From the NCBI GenBank assembly GCA_029548445.1, contig JAKPNJ010000087.1, positions 1 to 42,881 of the forward strand: a stretch of DNA of 42,881 bases, given 5' to 3'. Within the stretch, counting starts at the first letter, position 1. Each line of letters begins with the position of its first letter. This DNA comes from Bacillota bacterium (GTDB lineage: Bacteria; Bacillota; Clostridia; Saccharofermentanales; UBA5734). The position numbers and the translations under genes were made by a program. Shown here piece after piece: positions 1 through 7,911 of the stretch. A model generated the notes under the pieces. It saw nothing but the letters and a program-made list of their open reading frames with translations, did not search any database and was not told the DNA's origin.

Positions 1-1750
1 ATAGCGCGTTTACGCTGATGCGGGTATGCCGGTCATCCAGGATGCAGGCAGCTTCCTCGAGATGGGTCATGTCCAGCCTGGCTGCATGGAGGGCGGCTGC
101 CCCGTTCGTCCAGGTGGTCATGGCATCCCGGCCGGGGTCGGTCCGAAACAGCGTGGCAACATATTCCCTGACAGACCTGTGGACCCGATGCAAACTGCGC
201 CGAAGGCTCCGGAGACGCCTGGACATGGCCAGCCGGCCAGACAACGCCAGGGTGGCCGAGACGAGGCCGGCCGACAGGAGTCCGAGAATCGCCCAGCCGG
301 TGTCATCGGCTCGTGTCAGGACCCGCAGGGCTTCGAGAAGGATCGGGACAAGCCCGATGGCCAGGAGCAGGATCCCGACCGTTCTCTTCGTTGGCCGTTG
401 TTTCAGTTTCTCCTCGATCATCCGGGATTCCGTCTCGATGTGGACGAGGGAATGCGCCATGGCTGGCCGTTGGGCGGACCTCCCCCCTTCCTTCCTGGAC
501 AGGGCGTCCATCAGGTCGGCCAGGGAGGCGCCGGTTTGGCCGCGGTATATCGAATCGGCATGGTTGGCCAGGTTGGGAGCGCGGGCATTGCGGACCATAC
601 CGTCCAGGACGGCGTCGGAAGTTGAATGCCCCATCATGACGGCCCGAAGCACGGCCAGGTACACTCTCCGATCGCGCTCCCCTTCCCGGATTCCGGTGAG
701 AAGCCGATGGATGGCCTGGGCTTTCCTCGCCTTCGCCTCGTGAACCTGGCTTTGGATGAACGCTTTTCCTGCACCGGATTCCGCAATTCGTCCGGCAGCT
801 CCCTGGGTCCGTTCCCGGTTCTGCAACATGCGTCCGGCCAGGTCCGCGGACGTCTCGGCGAACCGGAAACCTGCCTGGCTCCGGTCGAGCTCCCGGAGCA
901 GGCGGCCCGCATAGGACACATATCCGCTTCGGATCCTGCGCCAGAGTCGTCGGTCCTGGTCCTTCTCCGCCTCGTCTGCCGGAACGGCTTTCAGCTCCGA
1001 TCCATCCACCGGGGGAGGGTCTCCGGGGGTAAACGGCTCGATCTCTCCTCCTGCTTCTTCCGGCAATTCCCCCAGAAGCTGCTCCTTCGCACGGTTCAGC
1101 ATGGATGGGGACGAGGCCGTTTCCAGCTGCCGATCCAATTCTTCGAGCCCTTGCCGCGCCCGGGCCAATCGCCAGGCGCACCGGGCGATCTCGGGCACAA
1201 CGCTCGCCTCCGGATCGGCCAGCCCGACAATCACGTCCCGAACCTGGTCCGGGCTCCCGGAATCCGAATGGCAGATGGCCTTCAGGATCAGGAGTCGGGC
1301 GAGTTCACGGTGGATGGCCAAAGGGTCCTGGACCAGGATGCAGCGGTGGTTCAGGATACAGGTGGTCCCGGACCCGATCGGTCTCCGCTTGTTGCAGCGG
1401 GAACAGGGGGAGATGTCCCTGGGCGCGACGAGATGAATGGTCGGCGGCGGGATACCGGCTCGACGGCACAGGTCCTCGACTGCCTTGGCCATCCTGTCAC
1501 AGGCTGATTCGGACCGGGAAGGACCGGTTTGTTGAAACAGGAAAATGCGGACGCGGGAGGCAGATTGGAGCCGGTCGAGTTCCCGCAGCATGCTTTCCGC
1601 CAGGATGGAAGGCGGGATGTTCCCGAGGTGCAGCGTTGGATCGGACGCAAGCGGAAAGCGCAGGTCCGGGTTGCAGTCATAGAAGACGGCTCTCCCCCGA
1701 TGGAGGAGGTCCGCATCCTCGCGGGAAACGGGCAGAACCAGGCATGACAT
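1..1750 (-). CDS. Cysteine-motif, two-helix membrane protein, C-terminus beyond left edge
   Basis: The reverse-strand frame is open without a stop from an ATG at 1750 to base 1, giving at least 583 residues. I do not recognise the family. A four-cysteine cluster near the N-terminus (C116, C119, C131, C137) could bind zinc. The middle is helical, charged and rich in Arg and Glu. Two hydrophobic segments at about residues 455-475 and 483-502 form a hairpin-like membrane anchor, followed by another basic helical stretch. The start lies 11 bases after the tubulin-like gene's stop and has a GGGAG/AGGGA ribosome binding site, so it is the last visible gene of the leftward operon. The frame shares the operon's GC-rich codon use. 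It may be a membrane partner of the tubulin-like protein; that is inference from position only. Other long frames here (for example 303-1181 reverse) are Arg/Pro-rich shadows. Confidence 0.8.
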   Translation of the reverse strand, partial: MSCLVLPVSREDADLLHRGRAVFYDCNPDLRFPLASDPTLHLGNIPPSILAESMLRELDRLQSASRVRIFLFQQTGPSRSESACDRMAKAVEDLCRRAGIPPPTIHLVAPRDISPCSRCNKRRPIGSGTTCILNHRCILVQDPLAIHRELARLLILKAICHSDSGSPDQVRDVIVGLADPEASVVPEIARCAWRLARARQGLEELDRQLETASSPSMLNRAKEQLLGELPEEAGGEIEPFTPGDPPPVDGSELKAVPADEAEKDQDRRLWRRIRSGYVSYAGRLLRELDRSQAGFRFAETSADLAGRMLQNRERTQGAAGRIAESGAGKAFIQSQVHEAKARKAQAIHRLLTGIREGERDRRVYLAVLRAVMMGHSTSDAVLDGMVRNARAPNLANHADSIYRGQTGASLADLMDALSRKEGGRSAQRPAMAHSLVHIETESRMIEEKLKQRPTKRTVGILLLAIGLVPILLEALRVLTRADDTGWAILGLLSAGLVSATLALSGRLAMSRRLRSLRRSLHRVHRSVREYVATLFRTDPGRDAMTTWTNGAAALHAARLDMTHLEEAACILDDRHTRISVNAL

Positions 1751-1761
1751 GCAGCTGTTCC

Positions 1762-4700
1762 CTACTCCCGGTGGCCTTTGCGGAACGAATTGCGATTCAG
1801 CCACTGCCGGATATTGGCGGCCTGGTTGGCGAGGAGCGGGATCGGCGATTCGAGCCCCATGGAAATGAATCCGCCAGGCTCCCGGATGTAGTCCTGGATG
1901 GCCTCGATGGCCGCCCCGTGGAGGACGGCGCCATCGGTCGCATATTCCGTCGAGGTCAATCGTGCGATGATCCGGGCGACATTCTCCTGGAGGACTTCGC
2001 AAAGCAGTTCGGCGATCTGGCTCCTGGCGGCGCCACGCTCCGCACTTTCCTGGAGGGAAAACATGAGGACCAGGTCGGCGATGTTCGACACGCGGCTCAT
2101 GTCGGTTTCGGATGGATTGCCGGTTCCCGTCGCATCGGACAGCAGCGTGACTCCGAGGAGACGATCGAGGTGGAGCGGGCTTTTCCGGAAATCGAATACG
2201 CCCAGCGTCGGCTCATTCAGGACCGCGGCAATGTCGGCATCCAGCTGGCGGACGATCCGTGGATTTTCAAAGAGCCGGAGAAAGAGATGATAGAGATTGT
2301 AATGCCGTTCGTCCGTCTGGAACACCATGGGGGTGGTTCCCGCAACGAACATGGGACGGTTGTCCACGGGCCGATACATTTCCGTGATGAAACCGAGGGC
2401 AATGCCGAACAGCAGGACCTTGCCCACTTTTTTCCTGTATGCCGCCGCATCGGACTCGAGGAGGTCCGGCAGGCAGGTGGGTCGGATCCATCGCTTGTCG
2501 ATATGGGGATTGACTTCCCGCGTATCCGACTCGGCGTATCGTTCCAGTTCCCGCAGCAGCTTCATCACGCGGGCATCATAGGCCTGCCGGTATTCCGCCC
2601 CTTCGCGGGCAATGCGCGGCAGGGCATCCGCCACCAGGTCATAGGTGTTGCGATACAGGATGATTTCATAGGGGCTGAAGCCTTCTTCCAGGTATTGGAC
2701 CGTCGGGCCCAGGCACTCCGTCAGGACATCGGCGCCGATGCCATCGCGGACGGAAGCCGGCATGCAGGCAAACATCTGGCTGCAGGCGGGATTGAAGGCA
2801 TCCAGGTTGACGGCCGAATTCCTGTCCAGGGTCTGGAAGAATCCCTTCCACAAGTTTCTTGCATTGGGGGACGGATGGGAATGGCAGAGCCGGTCGTGCA
2901 GCATCGCCGCCACATCGATCCGCAGGTCCAGTGCCGCCAGGCGGCTCCTGTCGCGGCGGATCCCCGACAGGTAGTTCTCGACATAGGTATCCTGCAGGAT
3001 GCTGTCGTAATCGGATGTGTCCAGGCTTCCGTTCTGTCCGATCAGTGTATCTTTCATGATGGACCGGACGTACAGCCGCCGATAGAATGTCCGGCTGGCC
3101 TGGTCCCCCAGGGCGATGTCGTCCACCTGGCGGCGCACATGATTGTACAAGGCGGATTTCTCTTCATAGCTGTCGAACAGGTAGCGGTTCGACCGATTCC
3201 CGTCGTTTCGATGCCGGTTGCCCAGGTCGACCAGCGACCGCTGGAAACGGGTGATCATGGCATCCAGGGAATGGAAGAACTGCTCGTACTCCCGGACCAG
3301 GCCCTCCAGCTCAATGAGCATATCCGACAGAACCCGCTCCAGGAGTGCATCCGAGAAGAATCGATCGATTTCCTGCAGCAGGTCCTGGGTCGTCTTGGCG
3401 TAGTCCGACAGGGAGTCCCAAAACTCGTTCCGCCTGTTGTACGTCTTCCTGACCTGCGCGAGGCGATTGCCCAGGTGGCCGATTTCGGACCGGATGCTCT
3501 CCTTCTGGTCGCGAATGCGTTTTTCCAGGTTTTCGGACCAGGTCACCTCATCGCCAAGCTTGTCGCGTATGGCCGTTTTCAACAAGTACAGGAACGCCCG
3601 GGCAGCAATGGGATTCAGCGGCGTGGGACCGGACAGGTAGTGATTCAGGCTCGCGGGGTTCCGCTCGATGTACGACTCCCTGGTGACCTCGTCGTCGGAA
3701 CGGAGAATGCTGGCCGCCAGGGCCCGATGGTTCTGGGCCACGACCCGCTCGACCCGTTCCATATAGGTACGAAGGGCATCGGGTATCTTCTCGGCCCGAC
3801 CGAGGTACTGATCCTTCATCGCCGTTTGCCCCCGCATCCCCGGCTGGACGGAGAAAACGGCCCGCTCCCGGCGCTCGGCGATGTCCTGTTGCTGGCTGGA
3901 CAGGCGCCGAATGGGTTCCTCGATGGCGTCGAGGAAGGCATCAACCCGGGTGCAGTACCGGGCCGGTTCTTCCGATGCAAGACCGTCCGGTCGGACATTG
4001 AGGGAGTCGAGAATATCCTTGAAAAATGGCTCTCCTTCCTTGATCTGCAGCAGCTCGACATATCGGCGGTGAATCTCGGGCCGAAGCGAAAGGGCGTCGC
4101 CCTGGGACCGCCGACGCTCGTATTCCTCGAGTTCTCTCTCGAATTCATGGTCCAGGGTCCGCCATCGCTCGCTGACATGGTTCATCGACGCCCGCGTCGA
4201 GACAAAATGCAGGATGTCGTCAAACGGGTAGACCAGCTTGGACAGGCCGAACCCGCCAAACCGGTTGAGTCCGTCCTGTCGTTGGCTGGCCTTGACGATA
4301 TTGTCTTCATTGGAATTGATCTGGGAGCCGAGTACCGTAAAGAGCTGGACATAGACGGCATCGGCTGTCGCATCGAGATGGGCCGAGAAATCGACGAGTG
4401 TCTCGCCATTGGCATTGCTTCCCTCCCGCAGGAAAAGGAAGTCGTATGGGGGGATCAGTGTGTCGCCGTCCCAGAGCCCCTGGAGAACGGGGCGCTCGAA
4501 ATAGAGCTCCTGCAGGGCCTGTGCTTTCTGCATGCGGACCAGCCCGACATACTCCTTGATCGTGGCATAGGCGTTGGCCCGGATGTCCTCCCGCTCCGAC
4601 TCCGGGATCGGAAGGCTTGCGAAGCAGCTGGGCATGAGGAATGTGCCCCGGACCGTCATGTTCTGGAGATGGACGATTTCCCGAATACGGGACTTGACGT

Positions 4701-5181
4701 GGAGCGCGACGGGAAGGCAGAGGCCCGATCCGGTCCCTCCCGCCAGGGATCCGACAATGTGGATATGGGCCGCAACGCCCTCCCCCTGGTTGTCCACCCG
4801 GATGATATTCTGGATGCTCCGGTCCAGCGGGGTCATGCGGCCCTCCCGAACCCCGATGTCAAACAGGAGCCGGGACAATTGGCGGACCTGGGCGGCGCCG
4901 GTATTCAGCGGCTTGATCCCCAAGGCCGGATAGTTGACGAACCATTCGTCCAGGTTCAACGGTTTCCGATACTTGTCGACTGTTTGGTTCACGGTCCGTG
5001 CGTCCGTCAGGTCGCAGGCGGAAATCCGGCGGTCCCGCGTAACCGCCTGGTCCGTATCGATGACGACGAAATGGACGCGATCCCGATGCCCGATGCCATG
5101 CTCCCGCCGGAATCGTTCCGCAACGCTGCGCACGATGGTGCTTCCCGTACCGCCAAGACCGATCAGCAGAACCTTGTCCAT
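1762..5181 (-). CDS. Tubulin/FtsZ-like GTPase-family protein
   Basis: This 1139-residue protein begins with a Rossmann-type glycine loop (GLGGTGST, residues 8-15) and carries the tubulin-superfamily signature GSLAGGTGSG at residues 144-153, the loop that binds the phosphates of GTP in FtsZ and tubulin. At more than 1100 residues it is about three times the size of FtsZ; the long C-terminal part is helical and of unknown role. It fits the large prokaryotic tubulin-like family, which has been proposed to act in membrane remodelling with vWA partners (recalled from the literature, not checked). The ribosome binding site AGGAGG is 6 bases before the ATG. The upstream vWA gene ends 16 bases away and the downstream gene starts 11 bases away, so the three are very probably co-translated. 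The AAA+ ATPase in the same operon could remodel its polymers; this is inference. I saw no membrane segment. Confidence 0.87.
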   Translation of the reverse strand: MDKVLLIGLGGTGSTIVRSVAERFRREHGIGHRDRVHFVVIDTDQAVTRDRRISACDLTDARTVNQTVDKYRKPLNLDEWFVNYPALGIKPLNTGAAQVRQLSRLLFDIGVREGRMTPLDRSIQNIIRVDNQGEGVAAHIHIVGSLAGGTGSGLCLPVALHVKSRIREIVHLQNMTVRGTFLMPSCFASLPIPESEREDIRANAYATIKEYVGLVRMQKAQALQELYFERPVLQGLWDGDTLIPPYDFLFLREGSNANGETLVDFSAHLDATADAVYVQLFTVLGSQINSNEDNIVKASQRQDGLNRFGGFGLSKLVYPFDDILHFVSTRASMNHVSERWRTLDHEFERELEEYERRRSQGDALSLRPEIHRRYVELLQIKEGEPFFKDILDSLNVRPDGLASEEPARYCTRVDAFLDAIEEPIRRLSSQQQDIAERRERAVFSVQPGMRGQTAMKDQYLGRAEKIPDALRTYMERVERVVAQNHRALAASILRSDDEVTRESYIERNPASLNHYLSGPTPLNPIAARAFLYLLKTAIRDKLGDEVTWSENLEKRIRDQKESIRSEIGHLGNRLAQVRKTYNRRNEFWDSLSDYAKTTQDLLQEIDRFFSDALLERVLSDMLIELEGLVREYEQFFHSLDAMITRFQRSLVDLGNRHRNDGNRSNRYLFDSYEEKSALYNHVRRQVDDIALGDQASRTFYRRLYVRSIMKDTLIGQNGSLDTSDYDSILQDTYVENYLSGIRRDRSRLAALDLRIDVAAMLHDRLCHSHPSPNARNLWKGFFQTLDRNSAVNLDAFNPACSQMFACMPASVRDGIGADVLTECLGPTVQYLEEGFSPYEIILYRNTYDLVADALPRIAREGAEYRQAYDARVMKLLRELERYAESDTREVNPHIDKRWIRPTCLPDLLESDAAAYRKKVGKVLLFGIALGFITEMYRPVDNRPMFVAGTTPMVFQTDERHYNLYHLFLRLFENPRIVRQLDADIAAVLNEPTLGVFDFRKSPLHLDRLLGVTLLSDATGTGNPSETDMSRVSNIADLVLMFSLQESAERGAARSQIAELLCEVLQENVARIIARLTSTEYATDGAVLHGAAIEAIQDYIREPGGFISMGLESPIPLLANQAANIRQWLNRNSFRKGHRE

Positions 5182-5197
5182 TGGAGACCTCCTGGTG

Positions 5198-7363
5198 CTA
5201 TTTGATAAATTCGCTCGTTTCGGTATAAAGATAGACTTCTTGGGGGAGCGCCGCTTTCCGGAGCATATCCTCCGACTGAAAAACCGTTATCCTGTCCCCG
5301 GGGCCGATCCGAACCGGCGCTTTCCCGGACCCGGCTTCCTTGCGGACAGCCGCAGCGCCGATGGTCATGCGGCCTGCAAACTGCTGGACAGTTGCGTAGT
5401 CCAGCAGGACATGGTTCTTGCCGGTGGCCACGATCCGGATCGATCCGATCCGGCAGGACTCGGGGATCCAGGGAACCAGCCAGCGGGTGACAAAGCGCCG
5501 GCCCAGGTAGAACATGCTTTGCAGCTGTCCGACCAGCCTGTCGTACTGCTTTCTTTGCAGGAACTTCAGTTGGGTGGGTGTGTCGATCTGGTAGAACGCC
5601 ACCGCATGGTTCCTGGAGAATCTCTTCTTTGCAATGAGACCGGTCACATAGGCAATCGCGGCCAGTCCGGCCAGGACGAGGAGAATGAACACCGACCACT
5701 TGATCCACCAGGAAATGTCGGCGATGTCCAGCAGGACCGTATGGTCGGCCTGTTCATGGGGACGGTCCGTCTTCAGCCGCATGGACACCCGGATCTGTCC
5801 CACCTGGGTTAAAGGCATGAACGGATGCATTTCAGGCTGGAGGAGAAAAACGCCCTCCGCTGCGTCCCGCCTGGCGGAAAGCCGGGCCCCTCCGCTGTCG
5901 AGAATGTCCAGGGTCATCCGGGCCACCTCTTCGGGCGTCGCCCGGACACCTTCGATATAGGGGACCAGGCGGATCGGCGGTGTCGACCCCAGCGCTCCGT
6001 ATGAGGATCGCCATACCCCCCCGATTTCGTCCCGCAGCTCGATCTTTCGGACATCGAAAACTTCGAACTGGATCTCCTGCTCCGTCCGATAGAAGTCCTC
6101 GATCTCCGCTGTGGCCCGGATTGACATGGGTCCCTTCTCCAACTCGAAATGGACGGAGGGATCATCGAACGTCCGCGTGACCCCATTCTGTTCGACAACG
6201 ATCCGGTAGCGGAGGGCATCCGGCATCAGGTCCGCCGGAATGACGCGGCCTGATACGGCATCCGTGAACTCAAGCCGCAGGGAGAACCGGTCTCCCATCC
6301 GGAAGACGGCGGTATCCGGATCCGTGACAACCACGTCGTTCTGGAGGATTTGGATGCGCGAGAAGACCGCCGGCTCATACAGGACCTCGATGGCCTGGGG
6401 ATCGACGTCCCCCGAGAAGTGCACTTCAACGTCTCCGGGAGGAATGACATCCTGCAGGTCCTTCGGAAAGACCTGGGCCAGGCACCCGAAGATCATGCCC
6501 GCCGGACTTTCCATCCGGTAGATGTCTTCGGCGCTGTACTCCATGGAGACCCCGCCGATGGTGACATTGGAAACGCCGATGGCCCTGTTTTGCGACAGGA
6601 TGACCAGTTTCCTCAAGCTTAGTTGGTTCCGGAAGAGGATGCTGTCTTCCCTGGCCTCGAGATACCGGGCACTGGCCCTGGCCCGGCCGCTGACCAGGTC
6701 CGCGATTTCCTGCATCCGCGCGACGATTTCGTCGGCTTGCGACTGGTAGGCAAAGAATCCATTCTCCGGTTCGGACTGGAATATGGCCGCATCCGACCCG
6801 ATGGCGAAATAGGCGACCCGGGGGGTTACCTCCGGAACGACAGCGGTCCTGGCGAACTCCTTCAGCCGGCGCTCGACCTGTGCCGGGTCCTCGGCCCTGT
6901 CCCTGGACCTCTGCATGATGCCATCGGACAGGACGATCAGCCAGCATTCGGTATTGGGCAGGATCCGTTTCTTCTGATCCCTGAATACGTCCATGGCGGT
7001 TTGCACCGCTTCATAGGGCGTATATCCCCCTCCCTCCGGCGCATACCGGAGCGCGTCGATGGCGGACTGCCTGTCCTCCTGGATTGGAACCTCCACGGCC
7101 GTATCGGGTTTGCCCATACGGGTAACATACAGGATGTCCTGGCGGTCCAGCAGGGCGCACAGGGTCTGGAGCGCATAATTGGCCTGGTCGCTCTTGCCTT
7201 CCTGCTGCATCGATCCGGAATCGTCATAGACGATGGATATAAAACGCTGCGGATACAGGAAAGCGGCGGACACGGGTACACGGGGACACAAGGCGAGCAG
7301 GACGAGCACCAGGGTCAGCGCCTGGAAAACTGGATGGCCTCCCTGTCTCAGACTCCGCTCCAT
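5198..7363 (-). CDS. Membrane-anchored von Willebrand factor A domain protein
   Basis: This is a 721-residue secreted or extracytoplasmic vWA protein. A hydrophobic N-terminal segment (about residues 13-34, ending in a VSAA-like cleavage context) acts as signal peptide or anchor. The vWA metal-binding motif follows at once as YDDSGSM (residues 46-52, D47-x-S49-x-S51), so the metal-dependent adhesion site is intact. A long beta-rich region comes next, then a transmembrane helix at about residues 550-572 followed by Lys-Lys-Arg, and a cytoplasmic tail of about 150 residues. This topology would let an external ligand-binding domain signal to, or be pulled by, the cytoplasmic tubulin-like protein encoded 16 bases downstream. 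The ribosome binding site GGAGG is 9 bases before the ATG. The gene lies 50 bases after the YbjN-like gene. Its ligand is unknown. Confidence 0.85.
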   Translation of the reverse strand: MERSLRQGGHPVFQALTLVLVLLALCPRVPVSAAFLYPQRFISIVYDDSGSMQQEGKSDQANYALQTLCALLDRQDILYVTRMGKPDTAVEVPIQEDRQSAIDALRYAPEGGGYTPYEAVQTAMDVFRDQKKRILPNTECWLIVLSDGIMQRSRDRAEDPAQVERRLKEFARTAVVPEVTPRVAYFAIGSDAAIFQSEPENGFFAYQSQADEIVARMQEIADLVSGRARASARYLEAREDSILFRNQLSLRKLVILSQNRAIGVSNVTIGGVSMEYSAEDIYRMESPAGMIFGCLAQVFPKDLQDVIPPGDVEVHFSGDVDPQAIEVLYEPAVFSRIQILQNDVVVTDPDTAVFRMGDRFSLRLEFTDAVSGRVIPADLMPDALRYRIVVEQNGVTRTFDDPSVHFELEKGPMSIRATAEIEDFYRTEQEIQFEVFDVRKIELRDEIGGVWRSSYGALGSTPPIRLVPYIEGVRATPEEVARMTLDILDSGGARLSARRDAAEGVFLLQPEMHPFMPLTQVGQIRVSMRLKTDRPHEQADHTVLLDIADISWWIKWSVFILLVLAGLAAIAYVTGLIAKKRFSRNHAVAFYQIDTPTQLKFLQRKQYDRLVGQLQSMFYLGRRFVTRWLVPWIPESCRIGSIRIVATGKNHVLLDYATVQQFAGRMTIGAAAVRKEAGSGKAPVRIGPGDRITVFQSEDMLRKAALPQEVYLYTETSEFIK

Positions 7364-7413
7364 ATCCGCCGGCCTCCGGGTCCGCTACATTCTCCTGAAA
7401 ATCGTATCCTGGC

Positions 7414-7899
7414 TCAGCTGATCTCCGACGGATCGAGATATCCCTTGGCCACCGCGAAGAACTTGTCATCGTACCGCTCGACGGTCGAGTGGATGACCCG
7501 GATGACCAGGGGGATCAGTTCGATGCCGATGATGCTGTCGACAAAGGGGATGTTGACATCGAATTCCGGCATGCCATCGCGGAAATCCATGGAGAAGTAC
7601 CCGATCATCATGCCGTAGTTGGCCCTTGCCAGGGCCTCGCAGAAGACCGGGAATCGTTCCTTGTCCACCTTGAGCTGGAAGAAGCTGGAGAACAGGAGCA
7701 TTTCCCGCTGGGCATTGACCGAAATCACCATCTGGTGCTCGAGGTCCTTTGTCCTGTAGTGGAACGAGTAACGGAAATTTTCCTCGTCCACCTTCAGGCC
7801 CTTGATCTCGAAATCCTGCATGACCTGTCCGATCATGTCGAAAAGGCCCCGGGCCTTCTCCATCTTCTCCTGCGGGATCGTTTCATTGGAATCGCTCAT
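7414..7899 (-). CDS. YbjN-like domain protein
   Basis: This 161-residue soluble protein has the alpha/beta pattern of the YbjN / type III secretion chaperone-like fold: an N-terminal helix, a run of strands around residues 38-75, then a helix with an LARANYG motif (about 92-98) and a C-terminal helix with IHSTVERYDDKF. Proteins of this fold usually bind partner proteins rather than act as enzymes. There is no membrane segment. The ATG follows AAAGGAG with 6 bases of spacing, 12 bases after the AAA+ gene's stop, so the two are tightly coupled. By position it could be an adaptor or chaperone for the ATPase or the tubulin-like protein; that role is inference. Family assignment is by pattern recognition and only moderately sure. 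Confidence 0.72.
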   Translation of the reverse strand: MSDSNETIPQEKMEKARGLFDMIGQVMQDFEIKGLKVDEENFRYSFHYRTKDLEHQMVISVNAQREMLLFSSFFQLKVDKERFPVFCEALARANYGMMIGYFSMDFRDGMPEFDVNIPFVDSIIGIELIPLVIRVIHSTVERYDDKFFAVAKGYLDPSEIS

Positions 7900-7911
7900 G
7901 CTCGTCTCCTT

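Noticed and set aside
303-1181. A 292-codon reverse frame inside the left-edge gene
   Set aside because: It is Arg/Pro-rich, without a ribosome binding site, and lies in another frame of the better supported 583-codon gene.
1105-5205. A 1366-codon open frame on the forward strand opposite the tubulin-like gene
   Set aside because: It has no ribosome binding site, no domain and an Arg/Gly/Pro-biased composition; it is a mirror of the codon bias of the reverse-strand genes. The same holds for long forward frames at 7489-9927, 11980-13494, 30725-32257, 37093-39828 and 39303-41765.
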